Below are positions 7,143 to 13,671 of a stretch of DNA of 18,450 bases, piece after piece (position 1 is the first letter of the stretch; each line of letters starts with the position of its first letter). A model generated the notes under the pieces. The model was not told where the DNA came from. It saw only the letters and a list, made by a program, of their open reading frames with translations, and ran no database searches. A program made the translations under genes and the position numbers. Source of the stretch: Betaproteobacteria bacterium (GTDB lineage Bacteria; Pseudomonadota; Gammaproteobacteria; Burkholderiales; SG8-39); assembly GCA_011391185.1 (NCBI GenBank), contig JAABRB010000027.1, positions 1 to 18,450 on the forward strand. The letters run 5' to 3'.

Positions 7143-8342
7143 CTACTTGCACTTGCCGGCGCCCAGCTCCTTGCACATGTCCTTGACGGCCTGGGTGGTC
7201 CCGACGTTCTTCTGATAAAGCCGTCCGTCCTTCTCGACCAGCTCGCTCAGATACTCGTTCATCACGATGTCACGGGTCTTCGGATCGATCATGATCGGAC
7301 CGCGCGGGCTGCTGTACTTCCAGCCTTTCAGTGCCGCCATCGCCTTGTCGGGATCGATCTTGCAGTTTAGGGTCGTGACCACGTGGGCGATCGCGGCCAT
7401 GCCGTCATAGCCCTGGACGGCCATGAAGTCGGGCGTGGAGTCCGCGCCATAGTCCTTCTTCCACGCACCTACCAGACGCTTGTTCTCTGCGTTGTCGAGG
7501 TCGGCATTGTAATGATGCATCGTCACCAGGCCAACCGCATCCTTGCCCATCGACTGCAGCTTGTTGTCCTGTGTGATGTCGCCCGGGCCGATCAGCTTGA
7601 TTCCGGCATCGCGCAGGCCGAGCGCCGCGTAGGTCTTGACGATACCGACAGCGTGGTCGCCCGCGGGCACAAATATGTAGAGAACGTCGGGCTTCTTGTC
7701 CTTGGCGCGCTGGAAGAACGGCGTGAAATCGGGGACCTTGCCGGGGCCGCCCATCGGAATCTCGTCGATCACCTTGCCGCCCGCAGCTTCGAATCCGGTC
7801 TTGAACGCATCGAGGCTGTCCTTGCCCGGCGGGTAGTCGGTATACCCCACGACGGCGGTCTTCGCCCCGAGCTGTTTTGCCGCGGCTTCGCCCATCGCAA
7901 AGCCGGAATGCCACATCGAGAACGATACGCGCGCGATCATCGGCGACAGATTCGTGATCCACGCCGTGCCGGCGTTCATGATCACCATCGGTGTCTTGCC
8001 CGCGGTGGCGAGCGATGCAGTGGTAATCGCGTTGGGCGAGTAGACGAAACCAGTGAGGAGATCGACCTTGTCCTGCGCGATCAGCTCCTGCACCGCGGTC
8101 TTCGCATCCGCGCCACCCGGGTTCTTGGAGTCGCGCTTGACGAGCTCGACCTTGCACGACCCGAATGCGTTCGGGTTGAGCTTCATGAACATGTCCATGC
8201 CCCGGCCGATCTGCTGGCCGAATTCGGCACCCACTCCGGTGTAGGTCATCACCACCCCGACCTTGACCGTCTGCGCCTGAGCAAGCGCCGCGAACGCACT
8301 CATCGCCGCAACGGCAAGCAGCGGCCTCATTTCGAATTTCAT
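7143..8342 (-). CDS. HAAT-family ABC transporter periplasmic substrate-binding protein
   Basis: A 399-residue periplasmic binding protein of the Leu/Ile/Val type (Peripla_BP_6 fold). The signal peptide is residues 1-23 with probable cleavage at AQA/QT, giving the mature start TVKVGVVMTYTGVGAEFGQQ. Further family marks are DLLTGFVYSPNAITTASLA, the TPMVIMNAGTAWI strand, and DYPPGKDSLDAFKTGFEAAGG. It captures a ligand for LivHMGF encoded next in the operon. The ATG at 8342 follows a good GGAGGAG; another in-frame Met at residue 5 is less well placed. The ligand is unknown. Because the gene diverges from a Rieske dioxygenase, an aromatic acid is a fair guess, since this family includes aromatic-acid binders. 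Four cysteines (in GSCKV, LNCKI, DMCKE and the last CK) could form disulfides. Confidence 0.9.
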   Translation of the reverse strand: MKFEMRPLLAVAAMSAFAALAQAQTVKVGVVMTYTGVGAEFGQQIGRGMDMFMKLNPNAFGSCKVELVKRDSKNPGGADAKTAVQELIAQDKVDLLTGFVYSPNAITTASLATAGKTPMVIMNAGTAWITNLSPMIARVSFSMWHSGFAMGEAAAKQLGAKTAVVGYTDYPPGKDSLDAFKTGFEAAGGKVIDEIPMGGPGKVPDFTPFFQRAKDKKPDVLYIFVPAGDHAVGIVKTYAALGLRDAGIKLIGPGDITQDNKLQSMGKDAVGLVTMHHYNADLDNAENKRLVGAWKKDYGADSTPDFMAVQGYDGMAAIAHVVTTLNCKIDPDKAMAALKGWKYSSPRGPIMIDPKTRDIVMNEYLSELVEKDGRLYQKNVGTTQAVKDMCKELGAGKCK

Positions 8343-8360
8343 GTTCTCACTCCTCCTCGT

Positions 8361-8377
8361 GCGGCGTGAAACGCCGC
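8361..8377 (-). promoter_or_regulatory. 5'-leader hairpin next to the binding-protein ribosome site
   Basis: Arms GCGGCGT (8361-8367) and ACGCCGC (8371-8377) are perfectly complementary across a three-base loop. On the minus strand this 17-base hairpin sits a few bases 5' of the GGAGGAG ribosome site (8350-8358) of the binding-protein gene. It could stabilise the mRNA 5' end or restrict ribosome access. Function is inferred. Confidence 0.35.
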
Positions 8378-8386
8378 TGAAGCCCT

Positions 8387-8415
8387 AATATGGCCAAAAG
8401 GTCTGGCCGTTGCAA
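8387..8415 (-). promoter_or_regulatory. Weak sigma70-like promoter candidate for the ABC operon
   Basis: On the minus strand TTGCAA (8415-8410) is followed after 17 bases by CATATT (8392-8387). Each hexamer matches its consensus at four of six positions. Position and spacing fit transcription of the binding-protein gene starting about 40 bases before its ATG. The match is weak and GC-rich DNA gives chance hits. Confidence 0.28.
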
Positions 8416-8480
8416 GCACGCAAGGCGGCGCATCGCCGGGCGATCGACCGCGATCCATTGGAATGTCCTTCGATTTTGCC

Positions 8481-8495
8481 GTCACTTGATGTGAC
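8481..8495. promoter_or_regulatory. Inverted repeat GTCAC-N5-GTGAC
   Basis: The 15 bases GTCACTTGATGTGAC form perfect 5-bp arms around TTGAT. The size suits a dimeric regulator operator. It is unlike a Crp site, whose arms are TGTGA-N6-TCACA in the opposite order. No regulator is encoded nearby, so the binder is unknown. Confidence 0.3.
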
Positions 8496-8505
8496 ACGAC
8501 CGCGC

Positions 8506-8542
8506 GTGTTGCGGCGCAGCAGCACAGCAGTTGCCGCAACAC
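8506..8542. promoter_or_regulatory. Long inverted repeat, 10-bp arms, upstream of the dioxygenase
   Basis: GTGTTGCGGC at 8506-8515 is perfectly complementary to GCCGCAACAC at 8533-8542, with 17 bases between. In DNA this could be two half-sites of a regulator. If it lies within the transcript, it would form a stable leader stem about 110 bases before the alpha-subunit start. There is no T-tract, so a terminator is unlikely. Confidence 0.42.
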
Positions 8543-8545
8543 CTT

Positions 8546-8558
8546 GCCACGACGTGGC
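8546..8558. promoter_or_regulatory. Near-perfect 13-base palindrome GCCACG-A-CGTGGC
   Basis: Six-base arms GCCACG and CGTGGC flank a single central A, four bases after the longer inverted repeat. Compact symmetric palindromes of this kind are typical operators for dimeric repressors or activators. No cognate regulator is seen in the window. Confidence 0.4.
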
Positions 8559-8639
8559 GGTGAGAGTAGGTTCGCCGGTCTCGGGCAAACCCGGCGCCGG
8601 TGGCGCGCAGCGAGTTTTCGCGTCTGGCCCGCTCAATCC

Positions 8640-8646
8640 AGGAGGA
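8640..8646 (+). promoter_or_regulatory. Ribosome binding site that sets the dioxygenase alpha start
   Basis: AGGAGGA at 8640-8646 is followed by two consecutive ATG codons at 8648 and 8651. The second leaves five bases after AGGAGG and is preferred; the first would sit two bases from the core. An in-frame ATG at 8600 lacks such a site and would put this AGGAGG inside the coding sequence. Confidence 0.75.
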
Positions 8647-8650
8647 AATG

Positions 8651-9973
8651 ATGCTTCAGGAGCGTATCCCTGATCTCGCCAAGTTCGTCGAGCCCGACCG
8701 GGTGCGGCGCGAGGTCTACGCCGATCCCACGATTTTCGAGCTGGAAATGCAACGCATTCATGAGCGTGTGTGGATCTACTGCGGTCACGAGAGCCAGGTT
8801 TCGCGGCCGGGCGATTACTACGCCGTGCAGATTGGGCGGCAGCCCATGCTGATGGTCCGCGGCAAGGACGGCGCCGTGCGCGTGCTCTACAACCGCTGTC
8901 CGCATCGCGGCAACATGATGTGTGGTGACCGGCACGGCTCCGCCGGCGAGTTCTTCCGGTGCTCCTACCATTCCTGGACCTTCCAGCACGACGGGACGCT
9001 GCGCACCATTCCCATGATGGAATCGGGATATGACGGGACGCGCTGGTCGCGCGATAACCCCGACTGCAACATGAAGCACGCGGCGCGCGTCGAGTCCTAC
9101 CGCGGGTTCGTGTTCGCAAGTCTTGCGGAGAACGGACCGAGCCTTACGGAGTTTCTCGGCGCGTCACGCGTCGCCTTCGACGACATGTGTGACCGGGCCC
9201 CCGAGGGCGAGGTCGAGATCGTGCCGAACTGCTTCCGCGTGATCCAGCACTCGAACTGGAAGATCTTCCTCGAGAATCAGCTCGACGCGCTGCATCCGTC
9301 GGTCGTCCACCAGTCCACCGGACGCGCGGCGCGCGACGTGGAGGTTGCCATCGAGAAGCGCACGGGGCACGCGCCGCTTTCGTATCACATGCTCTCCGCG
9401 TTCGCCACGGTGACCATCGATAAATGGGACCACTTCCAGACGCTCAACTATCCGCATGGCCACTGCATTCTTACCGGCTACATGGGCCTGCGTCCGAAGG
9501 ATCCCGACACGCTCGCCTACGAGAAGGTGATGGCAAAAGCCTACGGCAAGGCTCGCACGGAAGAGATCCTCGGTGTCAATATCCACCACGTGCTGATCTA
9601 TCCGGGGCTTTCGGTCCAGTCTCCGCTGCAGCAATTGCGCGCCGTGCGACCGCTCGGCGTCGACAAGACGCTCACCGAGATCTGGCACTTCCGCCTGAAG
9701 GGGGCGCCCGAGCCGATCTACCGACGCTCGCTTGCCTACTACAACCTGGTCAATTCTCCGGCGACCATGATCAACGCGGATGACCTCGAGAACTTCTGGA
9801 AATGCCAGCAGGGACTCGCGTCCGACGGCGGCGACTGGGTGAGCTTTCACCGCCATTATGGCCGCGATATCGAGAAAGACGGTTACATCGAGACCGGACC
9901 GAACCTGGGCACATCCGAGGCGCCGATGCGCAACCAGATGAAAGCGTGGTCCGAGTACATGACACAGGCTTGA
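8651..9973 (+). CDS. Rieske non-haem iron ring-hydroxylating oxygenase, alpha (catalytic) subunit
   Basis: A 440-residue catalytic subunit of an aromatic-ring dioxygenase, which uses O2 and electrons from a separate reductase to hydroxylate an aromatic substrate. The Rieske [2Fe-2S] ligands are visible as C83-x-H85 (CPHRG) and C104-x2-H107 (CSYHSW). The mononuclear iron site is D212-x2-H215-x4-H220 within ENQLDALHPSVVH, with the third ligand probably one of the aspartates in NADDLENFW (about 377-378). All ligands are present, so it should be active. Length and the C-terminal DDLENFxxCQ motif fit the benzoate/toluate-like branch in a broad sense, but the substrate cannot be read from sequence. 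The beta subunit follows 17 bases later. No ferredoxin or reductase is nearby. The gene diverges from an ABC importer, suggesting a shared aromatic substrate. Confidence 0.92.
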   Translation: MLQERIPDLAKFVEPDRVRREVYADPTIFELEMQRIHERVWIYCGHESQVSRPGDYYAVQIGRQPMLMVRGKDGAVRVLYNRCPHRGNMMCGDRHGSAGEFFRCSYHSWTFQHDGTLRTIPMMESGYDGTRWSRDNPDCNMKHAARVESYRGFVFASLAENGPSLTEFLGASRVAFDDMCDRAPEGEVEIVPNCFRVIQHSNWKIFLENQLDALHPSVVHQSTGRAARDVEVAIEKRTGHAPLSYHMLSAFATVTIDKWDHFQTLNYPHGHCILTGYMGLRPKDPDTLAYEKVMAKAYGKARTEEILGVNIHHVLIYPGLSVQSPLQQLRAVRPLGVDKTLTEIWHFRLKGAPEPIYRRSLAYYNLVNSPATMINADDLENFWKCQQGLASDGGDWVSFHRHYGRDIEKDGYIETGPNLGTSEAPMRNQMKAWSEYMTQA

Positions 9974-9990
9974 GGAACGGAATTCGATCG

Positions 9991-10581
9991 ATGGTAACGA
10001 AACGCAAGCAGGCCGCATCGAAGCAGGCGGCCGGAAAAACAACAGCACGGGCTGCCAAGCCGTTACCCAAGGTCGTGGCGGCGGCCACGGGGAGCGCGCG
10101 TGGGCACGATACCCAGCACGCCGTCGAACAGTTCCTGTTCCGCCAAGCCGAGCTGCTCGACACCAAACGCTGGCAGGACTATATCGACCTCTTCACTGCG
10201 GACGGGATCTACTGGATGCCGCCCGAACCGTCGCACACGACGTGGGACGGGATGCCGGCAATCTTTGCCGAGGACAAGAACCTGATGACGGTGCGCGTGA
10301 ACCGGGTGCTGCATCCCGACGCGTGGTCACAGCGTCCGCTATGGGCGACCAATCACGTGGTCGGAAACGTGATGATCGAGAGCGAAAAACCGAATGGCGA
10401 CGTCGTGGCACGGTCGCGCTTTCACATGATGGAGCTGCGCCGCGACGACGTGCGCCATTTCGCGGGCTCATACGTCCACCACCTCAAGCGGTCGAAAGAC
10501 GGCTATCGCATCAAGCTGCAGCGCGTCGACATGACGAATGCCCAGGCAGCATACGACTACGTGCTGCAGGTCTGGGTCTAG
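9991..10581 (+). CDS. Ring-hydroxylating oxygenase, beta (small) subunit
   Basis: A 196-residue subunit with the NTF2-like fold of dioxygenase beta chains. The core begins near residue 42 (HAVEQFLFRQAELLDTKRW), followed by DYIDLFTADGIYWMP, the RVNRVLHPDAWSQRP loop, HVVGNVMIE, and the C-terminal YRIKLQRVDMTNAQA. Beta chains stabilise the hexameric oxygenase and carry no metal. The ATG at 9991 follows GAGGAACGG by about 11 bases. The frame is open far upstream inside the alpha gene, but that part is a shadow. Unusual is the first 39 residues: rich in K, R and A, nine basic residues and no acidic one, and not part of the usual fold. The stop lies 7 bases from the stop of the convergent dctM. Confidence 0.88.
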   Translation: MVTKRKQAASKQAAGKTTARAAKPLPKVVAAATGSARGHDTQHAVEQFLFRQAELLDTKRWQDYIDLFTADGIYWMPPEPSHTTWDGMPAIFAEDKNLMTVRVNRVLHPDAWSQRPLWATNHVVGNVMIESEKPNGDVVARSRFHMMELRRDDVRHFAGSYVHHLKRSKDGYRIKLQRVDMTNAQAAYDYVLQVWV

Positions 10582-10588
10582 TCTCCGT

Positions 10589-11941
10589 TCAGCTCAGGAA
10601 CGGCAGCCAGGTCACGATACCGGGAAAGGCGATGATCAGCGCGACCAGCAGCATCGCGCAGGCCATGTACGGCACCGCCGCGAGGCAGATCTCGCCAAAA
10701 GTGGTTCCCGGCGGCGCCACGCCCTGCATCACGAACAGCAACAGGCCGAACGGCGGTGTGGTGAAGCTGATCTCGAGCGCGAGCAGCATGATCACGCCGA
10801 ACCAGATCATCTTCATCTCGAGGGGCAGTCCGAACTCGAGCGTCGCGATGATCGGAAAGTAGATTGGCACGGTCAGCAGCATCATCGCGAGCTGGTCCAT
10901 GAACATCCCCAGGATCAGCAGGATGCCGAACATCAGGAGCAGCATGGTCACCGGTTCGACGTCGAACCCGGTGACCCACTTGATGAGTCCCGCGCTGCCG
11001 CCGGAGAAAGACAGGATCTGGCTGAACGTCTGCGAGCCGAAGAGAATCAGGAGCGCCATGATCGTGACTCGCGTCGCGCCTTCGAGGGACTTCCACATCG
11101 CTCGCCAGGTGAAACAACGATAGACGAACGCGAGCACCACCACGCCCAGTCCGCCGAAGGCGGCCGATTCGGAAGGTGTCGCAATTCCGCCCATGATCAG
11201 CGCGATCACCATGCCGACGATCGAGATCATCGGCAGCACGTCGAGCGCAAACAAGCGCAGCTTGGCAAGCGCCGGGATCGACTCGATCTCGTAGACCGGC
11301 GCGGCGTCGGGATCGAGCCGAGCACGGACATAGATCAGCACCGTGTACATCACCGCGAGGATCAGCCCCGGTGTGATGCCCGCGACCAGCAGCCGGCCGA
11401 TGTCGATCTTGGCAAGCGTGCCGAGCAGCACGGCGAGCGCGGAGGGCGGGATCAACATCGCGAGGCCGCCCGTGCCGAGGATCGGGCCGATCGACATGCT
11501 CTTCTTGTATTTTCGCCGCGACATCTCGGGCACCATCAGCGTGCCGAGCAGCGCGGTCGATCCCATTGACGACCCGGACAGCGTTGCGAACGCGGTGCCG
11601 CCCGCCACCGTCACGTAGGAAAGCCGCGCCGGAATCTTGCCCATGAGCTTGTCGACCGCGTTGAACATTCGCGCGGCAAGACCCGTGTGGAAAAAGAGCT
11701 CGCCCATGAGCAGGAACATGGGGATCGGGACGATCGCGAAATTCGCCATCGATTCGAATGCGTTGCCCGCGAGCGTGCCGATGCCATTCACGACGCGCGC
11801 CGACAGCGGCCCGCCACCGCCGAAATAGAACACCGCCGCGACCACGTTCACGCCGAGAAACGCGATTCCCACTGGCGTGCCGAGCAGCATCAACAGCAGG
11901 ATGGACCCGAGAAGGATCGTCAGCGCCCAGTACCACTCCAT
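10589..11941 (-). CDS. TRAP transporter large permease subunit DctM (second system)
   Basis: A 450-residue, highly hydrophobic DctM with about a dozen membrane segments. Typical motifs are GTPVGIAFLGVNVVAAVFYF near the N-terminus, VTVAGGTAFATLSGSSMGSTA, GTGGLAMLIPPSALAVLLGT, GGIATPSESAAFGGLGVVVL, and EISFTTPPFGLLLFVMQGVA near the C-terminus. It is the channel partner of the DctQ and DctP encoded just upstream on the same strand, 30 bases after dctQ. It resembles the first DctM in architecture but is clearly a different paralogue (different loop sequences), so the two TRAP systems are not a recent duplication. It converges with the dioxygenase beta gene with a 7-base gap and no terminator visible. 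Confidence 0.93.
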   Translation of the reverse strand: MEWYWALTILLGSILLLMLLGTPVGIAFLGVNVVAAVFYFGGGGPLSARVVNGIGTLAGNAFESMANFAIVPIPMFLLMGELFFHTGLAARMFNAVDKLMGKIPARLSYVTVAGGTAFATLSGSSMGSTALLGTLMVPEMSRRKYKKSMSIGPILGTGGLAMLIPPSALAVLLGTLAKIDIGRLLVAGITPGLILAVMYTVLIYVRARLDPDAAPVYEIESIPALAKLRLFALDVLPMISIVGMVIALIMGGIATPSESAAFGGLGVVVLAFVYRCFTWRAMWKSLEGATRVTIMALLILFGSQTFSQILSFSGGSAGLIKWVTGFDVEPVTMLLLMFGILLILGMFMDQLAMMLLTVPIYFPIIATLEFGLPLEMKMIWFGVIMLLALEISFTTPPFGLLLFVMQGVAPPGTTFGEICLAAVPYMACAMLLVALIIAFPGIVTWLPFLS

Positions 11942-11971
11942 GGCGTAGCCGTGTGGACGGAACTCCGCCCG

Positions 11972-12493
11972 CTAGCCTTCTCCCGAAAGCCCGGCCTTGC
12001 CGGTGTGCAGGAGCTGCCTGCCGAAAACGTAGCGCAGAAACTCGATTCCCATCAGGCCGAAGCCGACCGGCATGGAGGCCGTGACAATCCAGCGCTTGAG
12101 ATCCAGTTGCGCGCGCAGCTCGTCATACCGGTTGCCGGTGAAGTCCTCGATGGTGAGCACGCCGGTGTACCAGGCAAGCACGAGGCAGGTGAGCGCCGAT
12201 AGCGCCGTCACGAAGCGCGAGAGCAGAATGCGCGCCCAGCCCGGCACGGCAGCGGTGAGCAGCTCGATGTGGATGTGACCGCGCGTGCGAACCAGCCACG
12301 GACCACCGAGCATGAGCACGTAGACAAAACCGTACTCGATGAACGGGAACGTGTAGCGGTTGTACGACCACCCGAGCGCACGAAAGCTCGAGTAATAGAC
12401 GATGCCGAGCATCATCAGGCCGACGTAGACTGCTGCCGCAGCCATCATCAGCCACAGCAAGCCCGCGTACAACCGGCCGATTGTCCTCAGCAT
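11972..12493 (-). CDS. TRAP transporter small membrane subunit DctQ (second system)
   Basis: A 173-residue protein with four hydrophobic segments; VRTRGHIHIELL after the second segment is the DctQ hallmark. The ATG at 12493 (MLRTIGRLYAGLLW) is preferred. A GTG at 12535 in the same frame would add 14 residues with no membrane character and would start inside the terminator-like hairpin. The gene follows dctP by 75 bases and precedes dctM by 30. At the C-terminus GKAGLSGEG is a soluble tail. The substrate is undetermined. Confidence 0.87.
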   Translation of the reverse strand: MLRTIGRLYAGLLWLMMAAAAVYVGLMMLGIVYYSSFRALGWSYNRYTFPFIEYGFVYVLMLGGPWLVRTRGHIHIELLTAAVPGWARILLSRFVTALSALTCLVLAWYTGVLTIEDFTGNRYDELRAQLDLKRWIVTASMPVGFGLMGIEFLRYVFGRQLLHTGKAGLSGEG

Positions 12494-12514
12494 CTCAGCC
12501 CGCCAGGCACGCGG

Positions 12515-12541
12515 AAAATTGCCGGGGGAATGCACCCCCGG
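12515..12541 (-). terminator. Hairpin with T-tract between second dctP and dctQ (attenuator candidate)
   Basis: On the minus strand CCGGGGG and CCCCCGG (plus-strand 12535-12541 and 12522-12528) form a perfect 7-bp stem over a six-base loop, followed by CAATTTT. It lies 28 bases after the dctP stop and before dctQ, the same position as the hairpins in the other two transporter operons here. Partial termination is the likely role. Confidence 0.6.
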
Positions 12542-12568
12542 GCTCGATTCCGGAACGCGGGCGCTCGG

Positions 12569-13561
12569 CTATTCGATGAAAAGCTTGCGGAGCGTTGCGA
12601 CGTCTGCGGTGTCGCGCTTGGAGTCCTTGATGCGCTGGGTCATCCGGTCGTACGCCGAGCTCACCGCGAGGTCCAGGTAGGCCTTGCCGTTGGGCACATT
12701 GTGGAATTGCATGCCCTCCTTCACGAGTGTGGCGCGCTCTTCACGCGCCATTTCCTCGAGCTTGGCGCGCGAGGCGCCTTCGTGCTCGATCACGATCTCC
12801 GTGAGCCGCTTCTGCGCATCGGGACTGAGCGACTTCCACTTGTCGAGATTCATGATCCAGCCGATGTCGGTCTGGTAGAACTCGGGTTCGACCCCATGCC
12901 GCAGGAACTTGTCCCACTTGAAATCCTGGAGGCCGATCGTCGCCCAGGCGCTTGCGTTGACCACACCCTTCTCGAGCGCCGGATAGACGTCGGGCGAAGG
13001 CATGTTGTGCGTGCTGGCGTTCATCGCGCGAAAGAACGCGCCGTAGATCGGGTTGTCGCGCATCTTGATGCCCGTGAAGTCCGGCATCCCCTGCGCGGTG
13101 AACTTGGGCGCATCCTTGAGGTAGATGCGGAACCGACCGCCGGACTCGGTCCAGCCGACGTACTTCAGGTTGAAGAGCTTCTGGTGCAGATCGTCCATCA
13201 TTTTCATGCCGCCGTTGGCGCGCACTTTCGCGGGTGATGAGTTCGAGGTCGAGAACGCCTCGTTCTCGGGAATCGCGCGGGCATAGAACGCGGCCGGCGT
13301 GCACGCGATGTCGACGACCCCCTTCGAAACCGCGGTCGGCTGCTCGAACATCGTGATCGAGTTGAACGGCTTCACGTCCACCTTCACCAGACCCTTGGCG
13401 CCGGCGTTGATCTTGTCGACGAGCTCCTTGCACTGCTTCGTGTAGATCAGCTGGTCGGGAAACGGATAGACCAGCGTCAGAGTCGTCTCGGCCTGAGCGG
13501 CGGGCGCCAGGAACGCGGCGGCTGCAGCGGCCGCCACCAGAATGCTGCTGTAAGTTCTCAT
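12569..13561 (-). CDS. TRAP transporter solute-binding protein, DctP family (second system)
   Basis: A 330-residue periplasmic binding protein of full length. The signal peptide is residues 1-24 with probable cleavage at AQA/ETT. The ligand-binding signature GIKMRDNPIYGAFFRAMNAS (about 164-183) carries the conserved arginine R168 that pairs with the substrate carboxylate in this family, and VYPALEKGVVNASAWA follows. The start ATG at 13561 is preceded by GGAGGAGGA at good spacing. An in-frame extension runs several hundred codons upstream through the neighbouring gene and is a shadow. The gene leads a dctP-dctQ-dctM operon with its own promoter candidate at 13613-13641. The ligand is probably a carboxylate, perhaps an aromatic or sulfonated acid given the neighbours, which is inference only. 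Confidence 0.9.
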   Translation of the reverse strand: MRTYSSILVAAAAAAAFLAPAAQAETTLTLVYPFPDQLIYTKQCKELVDKINAGAKGLVKVDVKPFNSITMFEQPTAVSKGVVDIACTPAAFYARAIPENEAFSTSNSSPAKVRANGGMKMMDDLHQKLFNLKYVGWTESGGRFRIYLKDAPKFTAQGMPDFTGIKMRDNPIYGAFFRAMNASTHNMPSPDVYPALEKGVVNASAWATIGLQDFKWDKFLRHGVEPEFYQTDIGWIMNLDKWKSLSPDAQKRLTEIVIEHEGASRAKLEEMAREERATLVKEGMQFHNVPNGKAYLDLAVSSAYDRMTQRIKDSKRDTADVATLRKLFIE

Positions 13562-13612
13562 CTTCGTCCTCCTCCAAACGGGCGGGTTGGCGTGATCGCC
13601 CCCGGCGGAACG

Positions 13613-13641
13613 ATGATCCCACAAGAACTGGGCAGTGACAA
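13613..13641 (-). promoter_or_regulatory. Sigma70-like promoter candidate for the second dctPQM operon
   Basis: On the minus strand TTGTCA (5 of 6 to TTGACA; 13641-13636) and GATCAT (4 of 6 to TATAAT; 13618-13613) are 17 bases apart, and TGG before the -10 gives an extended -10 element. The predicted start near 13606 leaves a leader of about 45 bases with a strong ribosome site. This is the best promoter match I found in the window. Confidence 0.5.
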
Positions 13642-13671
13642 CGAATCGCCCGCGACCCCGTTGGCGCACGG

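Larger units (their letters stand above)
8343..8650. other. 308-base divergent control region between ABC operon and dioxygenase operon
   Basis: No coding sequence is convincing here. The alpha-subunit frame is open back to an ATG at 8600, but ribosome-site placement favours 8651. The region holds, from left to right: the binding-protein ribosome site and 5' hairpin (8350-8377), a weak minus-strand promoter candidate (8387-8415), and three inverted repeats (8481-8495, 8506-8542, 8546-8558) on the dioxygenase side. It ends with the dioxygenase ribosome site at 8640-8646. I could not find a convincing plus-strand -10/-35 pair, so the dioxygenase promoter may be activator-dependent. Confidence 0.7.

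Noticed and set aside
8481..8495. Crp/Fnr site upstream of the dioxygenase
   Set aside because: The arms are in the wrong order for Crp (TCAC...GTGA rather than TGTGA...TCACA), and only half of an Fnr site (TTGAT) is present.
8600..8650. Longer start for the dioxygenase alpha subunit at 8600
   Set aside because: The AGGAGG directly before 8651 and the family's usual N-terminus favour the shorter form. The extra 17 residues show no family match.
10538..11569. 343-codon plus-strand frame opposite dctM
   Set aside because: A D/H/Q/R-rich shadow without a motif; the minus-strand DctM is unambiguous.
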